Part shown: piece after piece, positions 1 through 7,088 of the stretch
Numbering within the stretch: the first letter of the stretch is position 1
Layout: each line of letters begins with the position of its first letter
Assembly (NCBI GenBank): GCA_002343775.1
Contig: DDSH01000028.1
Span: 1,731 to 65,730 of the forward strand
Source: Anaerolineales bacterium UBA2395
GTDB taxonomy: Bacteria > Chloroflexota > Anaerolineae > Anaerolineales > Villigracilaceae
Length of the DNA stretch: 64,000 nucleotides
Reading direction: 5' to 3'
Notes under the pieces: generated by a model
The model's database searches: none
What the model was told of the DNA's origin: nothing
The model's input: the letters and a program-made list of their open reading frames with translations, nothing else
Translations under genes and position numbers: made by a program

Positions 1-155
<155 letters not shown>

Positions 156-228
156 AAATCACTCTTGCGAGTGTAAAAGTTACGGATTGACTGGTTCGAA
201 AAAATTGTTGCTTCCTATCACTTTTCAG

Positions 229-240
229 TTGTTAAGGTGC
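229..240 (-). promoter_or_regulatory. boxA-like antitermination site of the rRNA leader
   Basis: On the minus strand this reads GCACCTTAACAA, close to the bacterial boxA consensus TGCTCTTTAACA. It lies between P2 and the 16S 5' end, where boxA sits in rRNA leaders. In other bacteria boxA binds NusB/S10. The function here is inferred from sequence and position only. Confidence 0.5.
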
Positions 241-263
241 TTGCCATTTTTTGAGCGGGCGGT

Positions 264-292
264 ATTTTACCCACTCAGCAACCGTCTGTCAA
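264..292 (-). promoter_or_regulatory. rRNA promoter P2 (sigma-70 type)
   Basis: On the minus strand: a perfect -35 TTGACA (287-292), a 17-nt spacer and a -10 TAAAAT (264-269). Transcription would start near 257 and run through the boxA-like site into the 16S gene, giving a leader of about 100 nt. Confidence 0.85.
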
Positions 293-313
293 GGTCTTAC
301 ACAGACTAAAATA

Positions 314-339
314 CCGATGCTCTTCTTTCTTCGCATCGG
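314..339 (-). terminator. hairpin with T-rich tail between rRNA promoters P1 and P2
   Basis: A 7-bp stem (CCGATGC / GCATCGG) with a 12-nt loop is followed on the minus strand by TATTTTAG. It could terminate transcription from the upstream glycosyltransferase gene. It also lies downstream of P1, so it would act on P1 transcripts too, unless antitermination applies. Confidence 0.5.
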
Positions 340-447
340 CACATCAGACTGCAAAACTTTTGCTTTGTGTCTCTGATGGGAGACGGTTACTCAGTTGTGA
401 ACGATCTGTCTGGGAGACGAAATCTTATGTTGTACTGGCGAAGTGGA

Positions 448-475
448 ATTATATGCATTTGTAACGAAATGTCAA
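448..475 (-). promoter_or_regulatory. rRNA promoter P1 (sigma-70 type)
   Basis: On the minus strand: -35 TTGACA (470-475), a 16-nt spacer and -10 TATAAT (448-453). Both hexamers match the consensus exactly. It is the upstream member of a tandem pair with P2, an arrangement typical of strong rRNA operons. Confidence 0.8.
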
Positions 476-516
476 TAGTTGTAGGACATTTAAACCTTAA
501 AAAATCGCACCAATTT

Positions 517-1773
517 TCAAGCGGATTCATTGAACGCGTCTGCATACGACTCGATCAACTTGACCGCATTCGTCACCCCCTCTTCGCTTCTTATTCGTTG
601 ACCTGTAGCCTGTGCCCGCTCAAGAATGGCTTTAGACTCTGCCTCAGCCATGGCTCTCACCATCTTATCTACTGACAATTGATTCACACGAATCGGCTTT
701 GGTGCAACCCCAATTGCATGGACTCTACTTCCCCAAAACGGTTGATCTGCCATGAATGGGACGACGATTTGCGGAATCCCTGCACACAATGCTGCAGACG
801 TTGTGCCAGCACCACCATGATGAACAACCATCTTGCACTTTGGCAGCAACCAATCATGCGGCGCAGACTCAAGATACAGCACGTCATCTGTTGATTCACG
901 TTTCGCACTCCCCCACCCTGACAAGATAATGCCGCGATTGTTTGTTCGTTTCAAAGATTCACGAATAACCTTGTCAACTTTTTCTGCATTCTTGTGAACC
1001 ATACTTCCAAACGATACACAAACTGGTGGTTTACCCGCTTCTAAAAACGCCTTCAATTCATTTGGTGGATTATAGGATTCGTCATGTGGAAAGAAATAAT
1101 ATCCAGTGACATGCACACGCGGACTCCAGTCGCTTGAGGGTGGGATCAGGCTTGGGGACCAGGCACACAGGATCGGGGTTCGGAGGCGAAGCGGGGAGTC
1201 TTTGAAGGGAGAATAAAGTTTTCGCTTGGGTAATCTCGCGCGGCGGCGGACTTGTTCGAATCCCAAAGATGAAGTGAGTTCGGTTATTCTTAGAGAGGCG
1301 ATATGAGTCAAATGATTCAAAAAACGATTATGGAGATTTGGCAAAGAGATGTTGGGATAATCGCCGGTGGGAGTGAACATGGGAAAGGTTTGGATATGAA
1401 TGTCGGGGATATTTTTTTCGCGGGCAAGGGTGTGAGCGCCAACGGCATGAGCAAAGGTGTGGATGATGAGGTCTGCGTCGCGACAGGCTTCATCGGTTTG
1501 ACGCATCATTTCGGCGCCGATATCCACAGCGTGAGACATTAACTCTTTAGCAAGTTTGAAGAAGTTGTAACCTGCATCATTGAGGCGACGGCTTAGTTCT
1601 TCGGGATCGCCAGAAAGTGGAAAGAAGGTAATGCCATGTTCTTCGACCAGCGACTTGAAACGCGCTGGCGCAGCAAGGATGACATTATGTCCGCGAGACA
1701 TCAAGCCGAGAGATAAAGGTAAAAACGGTTGGACGTCGCCACGAGAGCCGAAGGTGAGGATGGTGATGTTCAT
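517..1773 (-). CDS. UGT-like glycosyltransferase (GT1 family)
   Basis: A two-domain GT-B enzyme of about 418 aa. The N terminus (ILTFGSRGDVQPFLPLSLGL) is the acceptor-side glycine loop of sterol/macrolide-type glycosyltransferases. The C-terminal part has the nucleotide-sugar motif VHHGGAGTTSAAL followed by IPQIVVPFMADQPFWG, the donor-site signature of GT1 enzymes that act on lipids or small hydrophobic acceptors. Acceptor and sugar cannot be read from sequence. The start is set at ATG 1773: a longer open frame continues upstream only because it reads through the hairpin repeat at 1782-1814. It is the last gene of the minus-strand block and follows recR by 45 nt. Confidence 0.88.
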   Translation of the reverse strand: MNITILTFGSRGDVQPFLPLSLGLMSRGHNVILAAPARFKSLVEEHGITFFPLSGDPEELSRRLNDAGYNFFKLAKELMSHAVDIGAEMMRQTDEACRDADLIIHTFAHAVGAHTLAREKNIPDIHIQTFPMFTPTGDYPNISLPNLHNRFLNHLTHIASLRITELTSSLGFEQVRRRARLPKRKLYSPFKDSPLRLRTPILCAWSPSLIPPSSDWSPRVHVTGYYFFPHDESYNPPNELKAFLEAGKPPVCVSFGSMVHKNAEKVDKVIRESLKRTNNRGIILSGWGSAKRESTDDVLYLESAPHDWLLPKCKMVVHHGGAGTTSAALCAGIPQIVVPFMADQPFWGSRVHAIGVAPKPIRVNQLSVDKMVRAMAEAESKAILERAQATGQRIRSEEGVTNAVKLIESYADAFNESA

Positions 1774-1781
1774 GGATATAA

Positions 1782-1814
1782 AAGTGACAGTCACCTTAAA
1801 GGTGACTGTCACTT
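1782..1814. repeat. GTGACAGTCACC hairpin repeat, copy 1
   Basis: A perfect 15-bp inverted repeat with a 3-nt loop; the left arm is AAGTGACAGTCACCT. It lies between the recR stop and the glycosyltransferase start. A second copy with the same stem and a different loop lies at 56808-56842, about 55 kb away, so this is a dispersed element and not simply a local terminator. Confidence 0.9.
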
Positions 1815-1818
1815 GATT

Positions 1819-2424
1819 TTAATTCATCTCATGTCTGCCTGCTAAGGCTCTTAGCAAGGTGTTTTGATCGGCATATTCCAAGTCGCCGCCCACGGGCAGA
1901 CCGCGCGCAAGGCGGGTGACTTTTACGCCCATCGGCTCGAGTTGTTGACGTAGATATTGTGCCGTCGCGTCCCCTTCCATGCTGGGATTGGTGGCGATGA
2001 TAACCTCCCCGACTCCCCCACGCGCTACACGTTCGACGAGTTGCTTGATCTTCAGATCGTCGGGACCGATGCCTTCGATGGGAGATAAAACACCTTGCAA
2101 GACATGATATTTGCCTTGAAAGCCGCCAGTGCGTTCGAGCGCGAGGACATCCAAGGCTTCTTCGACGACGCAGATAAGGGATGAGTCGCGTTTTTGGGAT
2201 TCGCAGATCTCACAGCGTTCACGTCCTGCGTCAGTGATGTTGAAACATTCGGAGCAGAAGGCAGTGTTCGCTTTGAGATTCGCTAGCGCCGTGGATAAAT
2301 CCTGTGCGACATCTTCGGAGGCGCGAAGCAGGTAGAACGCCAACCGTGAAGCGGATTTGGGTCCGATGCCGGGCAGGCGTTCGAGGGCGGTAACGAGGGA
2401 TTGGATGGATTCGGGTAATAACAT
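1819..2424 (-). CDS. recR: recombination mediator protein RecR
   Basis: 201 aa, the normal length. Residues 15-33 form the helix-hairpin-helix (LERLPGIGPKSASRLAFYLL). A four-cysteine zinc site follows (C57, C60, C71, C74), then a Toprim domain beginning near LICVVEEALDV. The C terminus has the conserved ARGLPVGGDLEYAD. RecR works with RecF/RecO to load RecA at gaps. It closes the classical dnaX-ybaB-recR set. The ybaB-recR spacer carries a degenerate inverted repeat instead of a clear ribosome-binding site. Confidence 0.98.
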   Translation of the reverse strand: MLLPESIQSLVTALERLPGIGPKSASRLAFYLLRASEDVAQDLSTALANLKANTAFCSECFNITDAGRERCEICESQKRDSSLICVVEEALDVLALERTGGFQGKYHVLQGVLSPIEGIGPDDLKIKQLVERVARGGVGEVIIATNPSMEGDATAQYLRQQLEPMGVKVTRLARGLPVGGDLEYADQNTLLRALAGRHEMN

Positions 2425-2433
2425 ATTTCACTG

Positions 2434-2490
2434 TAGGGGCACAACGGGACGCTTCAAGCCTAAATCTTTAACTGTTCCGCTGTGTCCTTA
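2434..2490. repeat. degenerate inverted repeat between ybaB and recR
   Basis: The left part reads GTAGGGGCACAACGGGAC. The right part, read backwards and complemented, is AAGGACACAGCGGAAC. The arms match imperfectly around a central AT-rich stretch. The left arm begins with GTAGGGGC, the same start as the perfect palindrome inside prmA at 5541-5568. Confidence 0.5.
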
Positions 2491-2497
2491 CGTTTGA

Positions 2498-2827
2498 CTA
2501 GAAAGGCAACCCGCCAGCCAACGGACCCATCATTTTTTCCTGCAAGGCACGAGACTCATCCAAAGCCATATTGACGGCGGATAAGATCATGTCTTGCAGC
2601 ATTTCGGCGTCTGCGTCTTTGAGGAATTCGGGGGAAATCTCAACTGACTTGCATTTTTGGTCACCGGTCATGGTTACTTTGATCGCGCCGCCACCCGCCG
2701 TTGCGGACACGGTTTCTTCGGCGAGTTTCGCCTGTGCTTCTTCCATTTGTTTTTGCAGCTTTTGAATCTGCTGCATCATTCCACCCTGTCCGCCCATGGC
2801 GGGTCCACGATTAAATCCTTTTGCCAT
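2498..2827 (-). CDS. ybaB: YbaB/EbfC family nucleoid-associated protein
   Basis: 109 aa. A glycine/methionine-rich N terminus leads into a helix (IQKLQKQMEEAQAKL), then the beta-rich core with ATAGGGAIKVTMTGDQKCKSVEISPEFL, typical of the family. These small dimers bind DNA and are almost always encoded between dnaX and recR, as here. ATG 2827 is preceded by GAGG at good spacing. The spacer upstream contains a perfect 28-bp palindrome. Confidence 0.95.
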   Translation of the reverse strand: MAKGFNRGPAMGGQGGMMQQIQKLQKQMEEAQAKLAEETVSATAGGGAIKVTMTGDQKCKSVEISPEFLKDADAEMLQDMILSAVNMALDESRALQEKMMGPLAGGLPF

Positions 2828-2840
2828 AATTAAACCTCGT

Positions 2841-2884
2841 TATTCGATAATTTGATATTCGATACTCGAGTATCGAATATCGTA
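2841..2884. repeat. heptad array with a perfect 28-bp palindrome (dnaX-ybaB spacer)
   Basis: The array reads in 7-nt steps of the type TCGATAC/TCGAGTA/TCGAATA. Its centre (2854-2881) is a perfect palindrome with half-site GATATTCGATACTC. It fills nearly all of the spacer between dnaX and ybaB. Related arrays lie at 4508-4550 and 10807-10860. Confidence 0.85.
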
Positions 2885-2886
2885 CT

Positions 2887-4464
2887 TTATTCATCCATAT
2901 CCACGATCTCGCCACCGTGTTGGATAGCGGCGGCGACCATACCGTCTTGTGAGACGTGTGCGGGGAGTTTTCCTTTGGCGTTGGTGACCACACAGCGCAC
3001 GGACAAATCCACGTGAAAGTGGTCTTTGATGAGACGCTGGATGGTTTCGATCTGGTCGGGCTTGTTGAGTTTTTCCACGAGCACGTCGCTTGCCATGCCG
3101 AGGATGAGGGTCTTGCCTTGCACGTCGATCATCTTGACCGAGTTCATCAATGCGCCGAGATTCGCCTGCGCTTTGGGAAGGGCATTGATGAGCGGCTTCC
3201 ATGCTTTGACGATGTCGTTGGAGTTGATGGCTGGTGATTCGACGACGGGTTGCGCCGGTTCCCCATTTGGGGACGCGTCGCTCTTAACCTCAGGCTTGGA
3301 TTCTGCTACGGAAGCGGATACAGGCTGAGGCTTGGTCCGAGGCGCAACCCTCTGCGGGGATGATACGGCGACTTGGGCAACTTCGGCTGGAGCGTCGATC
3401 ACTTCCGCGAGTGCAAGTTCCAAACTCAAAGAGGGCTGCCAGCCGCCGCGCAGATCCGTCGCTGCATTGTTGAAAATTTTCATCATGCGCAAAACGTCAG
3501 ATGTGTTGAAGGCGTTGGCGTGCGCTTCCATTTGGGTTTTGACCTCGCGCGTGGCTTCGACTTGGTCGGGGTTGCCCATTTGAATGAGCATGAGCCCGCG
3601 AGTGTATTCCACGAGTTGACGCGCCAGAGAACGCGGATCGGCTCCTGAATCTAATGCGTGATGAATGGTTTCAAGTCCGCGCGCGGGTTGATGTTCGAGC
3701 ACCGAGTTGATGACATCGAGCACGGTCTGACTGGTCGCCGTGCCGAGAACTTGCTGCGCAATGTGAAGCGTGATTCTTGCACCCGTGGAAGCGAGTTGAT
3801 CGAGCAACGACTGCGCGTCGCGCATCCCGCCCGCTGACTGACGGGCAATCAGCGTGAGCGCTTCGTCATCGGCTTGGATGTTTTCGGAGGCGGTGATGGC
3901 TTTGAGATTTTTGACGATCTCATCAATGGGCACGCGGCGGAATTCATGACGTTGACAGCGCGAGAGTACAGTGGCGGGAATTTTGTGAATTTCAGTTGTG
4001 GCTAAGACGAAGATGGCGTGGGGCGGCGGCTCTTCGAGCGTTTTGAGCAGAGCATTGAACGCCGCGGTAGAAAGCATGTGGACTTCGTCGATGATGTAGA
4101 TTTTATACTTGCCTTGCGTAGGCGCGAAGTTGATCTTGTCGCGCAGATCGCGGACATCGTCTACGGAGGTGTTTGAGGCTGCATCGATCTCGATTAGATC
4201 CATGAAGCGATTTTCATTGACTGCTTTGCAATGCTCACAGGTGTTATCGGGGCGTTGCATTGGGTCGTCGTTGAGACAGTTGACCGCTTTCGCCAACAGA
4301 CGCGCAACAGTGGTTTTGCCTGTTCCGCGTGGTCCCGCGAAAAGATAGGCGTGACCGACTCTGTCTGCTTTGATGGAGTTGGTCAGGGTTTGGATGACGT
4401 GGTCTTGTCCGATCACGGTATCCCATTGTTTCGGGCGGTACTTGCGGTAGAGGGCTTGGGTCAT
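2887..4464 (-). CDS. dnaX: DNA polymerase III subunit gamma/tau
   Basis: 525 aa clamp-loader ATPase. Walker A is GPRGTGKT (residues 44-51), cysteines for the zinc module lie at C63, C76 and C79, Walker B is IIDEVH (near 125) and sensor 1/SRC lies near 168. A Pro/Ala-rich linker (about 360-415) and a C-terminal domain follow, so the product is tau-like but shorter than E. coli tau. I saw no A-rich slippery site for a shorter gamma form. It heads the dnaX-ybaB-recR set. Confidence 0.97.
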   Translation of the reverse strand: MTQALYRKYRPKQWDTVIGQDHVIQTLTNSIKADRVGHAYLFAGPRGTGKTTVARLLAKAVNCLNDDPMQRPDNTCEHCKAVNENRFMDLIEIDAASNTSVDDVRDLRDKINFAPTQGKYKIYIIDEVHMLSTAAFNALLKTLEEPPPHAIFVLATTEIHKIPATVLSRCQRHEFRRVPIDEIVKNLKAITASENIQADDEALTLIARQSAGGMRDAQSLLDQLASTGARITLHIAQQVLGTATSQTVLDVINSVLEHQPARGLETIHHALDSGADPRSLARQLVEYTRGLMLIQMGNPDQVEATREVKTQMEAHANAFNTSDVLRMMKIFNNAATDLRGGWQPSLSLELALAEVIDAPAEVAQVAVSSPQRVAPRTKPQPVSASVAESKPEVKSDASPNGEPAQPVVESPAINSNDIVKAWKPLINALPKAQANLGALMNSVKMIDVQGKTLILGMASDVLVEKLNKPDQIETIQRLIKDHFHVDLSVRCVVTNAKGKLPAHVSQDGMVAAAIQHGGEIVDMDE

Positions 4465-4470
4465 GGTTTG

Positions 4471-4550
4471 GGTTACAGGCCAAAGGTTGAAGGTTACAAG
4501 TTGAAGATTGAAAGATATTGGATATTCGAATTTCGATTATCGAATATCGT
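4471..4550. repeat. heptad arrays upstream of dnaX
   Basis: Two adjoining arrays in 7-nt steps. One is of the type AGGTTGA/AGGTTAC/AAGTTGA (about 4471-4512). The other is GATATT-rich (about 4513-4550), ending CGATTATCGAATATCG. Together they fill the spacer between the lamin-tail gene and dnaX and leave no obvious ribosome-binding site for dnaX. Confidence 0.8.
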
Positions 4551-4551
4551 T

Positions 4552-5049
4552 TTATGGCACTCTATACACAGCACGTAAATTACCTTGCGAATCGAACAAC
4601 CTGGCATTCTCTCCAGAACTCCAGACAGCATCGCCAATACCCCAGTATAGGTCAATAACGGTGTCTGTGCCGGAGCTGGTATGGACTTGCACGGCTCCGT
4701 TGGGATACAAGGTGAGTTTTGGGAAGGTGAAGGTATTGCCGTTCTCGTCTTTGAGTTGCCAGGATGTCAGATCCAATTGACCTTCGCCTTCAAACTTGAC
4801 AACAACTATCTCGGACTCCAGCGCACCTGCGCCAACCACACTGCTGATCTTCACGGGGATGTCGGTCTGCAGCTCGGTGCTGGGTGCAGGCGCGGAGTCG
4901 CTGCTGCTGGCGGGAGCCGCCTGCTGGATCACGGCGGGCTGGCTGACGGCACGATAATTGCGGTCGTACCAGAACAGGATTCCACCCGTCACGCTCGCCG
5001 AAACGAACACATTCAACAGCAAGTATTGGATAAGTTTACGGCGATCCAT
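4552..5049 (-). CDS. membrane-anchored lamin-tail domain protein
   Basis: 165 aa. A transmembrane helix lies near residues 9-27 (LLLNVFVSASVTGGILFWY), followed by an Ala/Ser/Pro-rich spacer and then a beta-sandwich like the lamin-tail domain: VVVKFEGEGQLDLTSWQLKD, then TFTFPKLTLYPNGAVQVHTSSG and a closing SGENARLFDSQGNLRAVYRV. In bacteria such domains occur on exported or surface proteins. The cellular role is unknown. It lies upstream of dnaX on the same strand, but with repeats in the spacer. Confidence 0.8.
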   Translation of the reverse strand: MDRRKLIQYLLLNVFVSASVTGGILFWYDRNYRAVSQPAVIQQAAPASSSDSAPAPSTELQTDIPVKISSVVGAGALESEIVVVKFEGEGQLDLTSWQLKDENGNTFTFPKLTLYPNGAVQVHTSSGTDTVIDLYWGIGDAVWSSGENARLFDSQGNLRAVYRVP

Positions 5050-5081
5050 CGTGCTCGAATCATAGCACAGAATTCTTAAAT

Positions 5082-5114
5082 GTCATTGCGAACCCGATAG
5101 GGCGAAGCAATCTC
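5082..5114. repeat. GTCATTGCGA-type repeat, short copy
   Basis: Reads GTCATTGCGAACCCGATAGG then GCGAAGCAATCTC, between the prmA stop and the lamin-tail gene start. A longer, more divergent relative lies at 55243-55361. The pattern (GTCATTGCGAG, GAAGCAATCTC) is a common type of bacterial intergenic repeat. Confidence 0.7.
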
Positions 5115-5118
5115 ATGA

Positions 5119-6039
5119 TTACTTCTTCAAGGATATAGCAACCCAATCTTTCATTTGACGAACCTCGCCTCGCTTCAGACCCTTTGCTTGACCCGCCTCT
5201 ATAACACTTTCCGCCTGATGGTCAAGAATCCCGCTTAGGATGATCTCTCCATTGGGCTGAATCAAGTCTGCGAGACCCGCATCGAAGAGACGGATGAGTA
5301 CCGGCGCGAGGATATTCGCCACCACCAGCGGCGCGGACTTGAACGGGAATTGTCCCGCCAGCACTTCGGTGACGGAGCCCTGCCCAAGCAAAAGTTCCTC
5401 CCCTACCCCATTGACAGCTGCATTCTCGCGAGAGTTCTTGACAGACTCAATGTCAATGTCCACGCCGAGGACTTTACTTGCACCGAGTTTGAGGGCGGCA
5501 ATGGAGAGAATGCCGGAACCGCAACCGACATCGATTACTTGTAGGGGCGACTCATGAGTCGCCCCTACGAACGACCTTTCCATAAGTTCAAGGCACAACT
5601 GCGTCGTCGGATGTGTCCCCGTCCCAAACGCCATGCCGGGGTCGATCTTGATCGGGATTCGTTTTGGATCTGGGTTCTCCAACCAGGCAGGCAGGATGAG
5701 GAGTCGCTCGCCGATGAGAATCGGCTTGTAGTGTTGTTTCCAGGCTTCCATCCAGTTTTGATCCGCGATCTGCTTGTAGGTGGGAGTCGGTACCGGCGTG
5801 ATCATCCCCAAATAGAAAAGCGACTCTTCGAGTTTCTGTCGCGTCTCTTCGAGTTGATCGTTCACCTCCAAATATGCGCGGACGGTGATGGGGCCCGTCG
5901 CCGTACCTTCGTCTTCATCATTCACAAAACGCACACCTTGCTCAGTCATCACGCCGTTCGGTGCAAATCGCGCCAGTACATCCGCCACAGATTCGGCAAG
6001 TTCGCCGTTGACAGTCAAAGATACTTCAAGCCAATTCAT
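5119..6039 (-). CDS. prmA: ribosomal protein L11 methyltransferase
   Basis: 306 aa from ATG 6039, chosen because GGAG lies 6 nt upstream; an ATG at 6045 is also possible. The N-terminal substrate domain begins MNWLEVSLTV. The SAM-binding motif is VIDVGCGSGILSIAALKLGA, and NILA marks the catalytic loop seen in PrmA. PrmA methylates ribosomal protein L11 in the cytosol. The oddity is a perfect 28-bp palindrome (5541-5568) read in frame just before the SAM motif, which encodes VGATHESPL. The gene starts within a few nt of the crcB stop, so the two are probably co-translated. Confidence 0.95.
   Translation of the reverse strand: MNWLEVSLTVNGELAESVADVLARFAPNGVMTEQGVRFVNDEDEGTATGPITVRAYLEVNDQLEETRQKLEESLFYLGMITPVPTPTYKQIADQNWMEAWKQHYKPILIGERLLILPAWLENPDPKRIPIKIDPGMAFGTGTHPTTQLCLELMERSFVGATHESPLQVIDVGCGSGILSIAALKLGASKVLGVDIDIESVKNSRENAAVNGVGEELLLGQGSVTEVLAGQFPFKSAPLVVANILAPVLIRLFDAGLADLIQPNGEIILSGILDHQAESVIEAGQAKGLKRGEVRQMKDWVAISLKK
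5541..5568. repeat. perfect 28-bp palindrome inside prmA
   Basis: Half-site GTAGGGGCGACTCA followed directly by its exact reverse complement. It is read in frame as part of prmA. Partial relatives (GTAGGGGC or GCCCCTAC) occur in spacers at about 2433, 51697-51720, 59365 and 62770. Confidence 0.92.
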
Positions 6040-6041
6040 GT

Positions 6042-6425
6042 TCATCTCCAAATTAGGTGTCCAACGGTTCGACCCAGCCAAACCGCGAGCAATCCAAGCA
6101 TTACATTCGCACCGACGTTTGCAATGGCATTCACAACATAATCCTGCCGCACCAAGTTGACCGTGTCATTGCCGAAGGACGAAAAGGTGGTGAAGCCGCC
6201 CAACACGCCAATGACCAAGAACGCACGCGACTCATTTGAGAACGTGCCATATTTATCGCCGAACTGCGCCAGCAAACCGATGATAAAACAGCCAACTACG
6301 TTGACGACCAGTGTGCCGTACGGAAAGTCCAACCGGTTCGCTAACTGTTGCACCCAGCCGCTGACCAAGTAGCGCAAGACCGAGCCAATAAACCCGCCCG
6401 CGCCGACGAGAAGAATATTTGTCAA
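6042..6425 (-). CDS. crcB: fluoride ion exporter CrcB/Fluc
   Basis: 127 aa with four hydrophobic helices. Family signatures are clear: GGFIGSVLRY near the N terminus, FPYGTLVVNVVGCFIIGLL, and GVLGGFTTFSSFGNDTV, which carries the Phe/Thr residues of the fluoride track. The protein works as an inverted dimer that exports fluoride. I looked for a fluoride riboswitch upstream, but the spacer is taken up by an ACCACAGAT-type repeat. The stop overlaps the start region of prmA. Confidence 0.95.
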   Translation of the reverse strand: MTNILLVGAGGFIGSVLRYLVSGWVQQLANRLDFPYGTLVVNVVGCFIIGLLAQFGDKYGTFSNESRAFLVIGVLGGFTTFSSFGNDTVNLVRQDYVVNAIANVGANVMLGLLAVWLGRTVGHLIWR

Positions 6426-6439
6426 AACAAATCCTTTTC

Positions 6440-6508
6440 AACCACAGATAAACACTGATGAACACAGGTCGGATAAAAAATCCAATTTATCTGTGTCCAT
6501 CTGTGGTT
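6440..6508. repeat. ACCACAGAT-type inverted repeat
   Basis: The left arm begins AACCACAGATAAACACTGAT. The right arm ends TTATCTGTGTCCATCTGTGG. The arms are imperfect complements around a central GGTCGGATAAAAAATCC. This type of sequence is widespread as an intergenic repeat. Here it overlaps the last codons of the Nudix gene. Confidence 0.8.
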
Positions 6509-6954
6509 AAGATTTCCGCTGCCCAGCGGATCAAATCCTTCTCTGCAAACAACATCACGGGCAGATCATTCACATCAAAATACTTCATCTCCGAAATCTC
6601 ATGCGACGGCTGGAACTCGCCGCCGGTTGTTTTACACAGATACGTGATTCCCAAATGCGGGAACTCCCTCGCGCTTGCCACTCTCAACAATCGAATGACC
6701 TCGATCTGTATTCCCGTTTCTTCTTGAAATTCACGCACAACCGCCTCAATCGGCTGCTCTCTGTATTCCAGTGCCCCGCCGGGGATGCCCCACTCATATT
6801 TGCGATAGGTATGTTTGAAAAGCAAAACCCTGCCTTTTTCATCGAAAACCAACGCCGAGACACCCGCATTGAATTTCGGCTGGGTAATTCTCGTCACAAC
6901 GACATGCAGCCACATGGGCAATAAGCGCCACAGGCGAAATAGGGGTTTAAGCAT
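6487..6954 (-). CDS. Nudix hydrolase
   Basis: 155 aa from ATG 6954. The Nudix box is complete: GALEYREQPIEAVVREFQEE then TGI, fitting G-x5-E-x7-REUxEExGU. The substrate is probably a nucleoside diphosphate derivative and cannot be specified. The longer open frame upstream is rejected because it reads through a heptad array and past a -10 box (6964-6969). The C terminus (TTDGHR) is encoded by the flanking ACCACAGAT repeat, so the original end was probably replaced or extended. Confidence 0.88.
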   Translation of the reverse strand: MLKPLFRLWRLLPMWLHVVVTRITQPKFNAGVSALVFDEKGRVLLFKHTYRKYEWGIPGGALEYREQPIEAVVREFQEETGIQIEVIRLLRVASAREFPHLGITYLCKTTGGEFQPSHEISEMKYFDVNDLPVMLFAEKDLIRWAAEILTTDGHR

Positions 6955-6963
6955 AGGCGAGTC

Positions 6964-6969
6964 ATTATA
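6964..6969 (-). promoter_or_regulatory. -10 box of the Nudix gene (leaderless type)
   Basis: TATAAT on the minus strand, 9 nt before ATG 6954. The start of transcription would fall at or within 1-3 nt of the start codon. No convincing -35 box is visible. Confidence 0.55.
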
Positions 6970-6971
6970 AA

Positions 6972-7006
6972 CGACCGCAGACGACTGACCGCTGACCGCC
7001 TTTGAC
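6972..7006. repeat. heptad array upstream of the Nudix gene
   Basis: Units of the type CTGACCG repeated in 7-nt steps (ACTGACC GCTGACC GCCTTTG). It is the same family as the array inside folC at 30913-30968. Confidence 0.7.
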
Positions 7007-7033
7007 ATTGTCCACTTTTCACAGTCAAACAAA

Positions 7034-7061
7034 AAGCGAGCGGACTCTTATCCACTCGCTT
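7034..7061 (-). terminator. terminator of the hrcA-grpE-dnaK-dnaJ operon
   Basis: On the minus strand, stem AAGCGAG / CTCGCTT with a 14-nt loop followed by TTTGTTTG. It lies just downstream of dnaJ. A short heptad run (ATTACTG/ATCACTG/GTTACTG type, about 7062-7091) sits between the dnaJ stop and the stem. Confidence 0.75.
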
Positions 7062-7088
7062 CTTATTACTGATCACTGGTTACTGGCT

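Larger units (their letters stand above)
156..516 (-). other. rRNA operon leader and promoter region
   Basis: No protein gene is visible here. Read on the minus strand towards the 16S gene, it holds promoter P1 (448-475), a hairpin followed by a T-rich stretch (314-339), promoter P2 (264-292) and a boxA-like site (229-240). A small hairpin with a GCAA loop and a T run (about 157-175) lies just before the mature 16S end. Short open frames on the plus strand are not credible genes. Confidence 0.8.

Noticed and set aside
367..675. Small plus-strand open frame in the rRNA leader
   Set aside because: It overlaps the rRNA promoter region and the end of the glycosyltransferase gene and has no coding character.
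2887..4464. Programmed frameshift for a short gamma form in dnaX
   Set aside because: I did not see an A-rich slippery heptamer in the expected region.
6440..6508. Possible fluoride riboswitch upstream of crcB
   Set aside because: The spacer is an ACCACAGAT-type inverted repeat; the conserved fluoride-riboswitch core is not visible.
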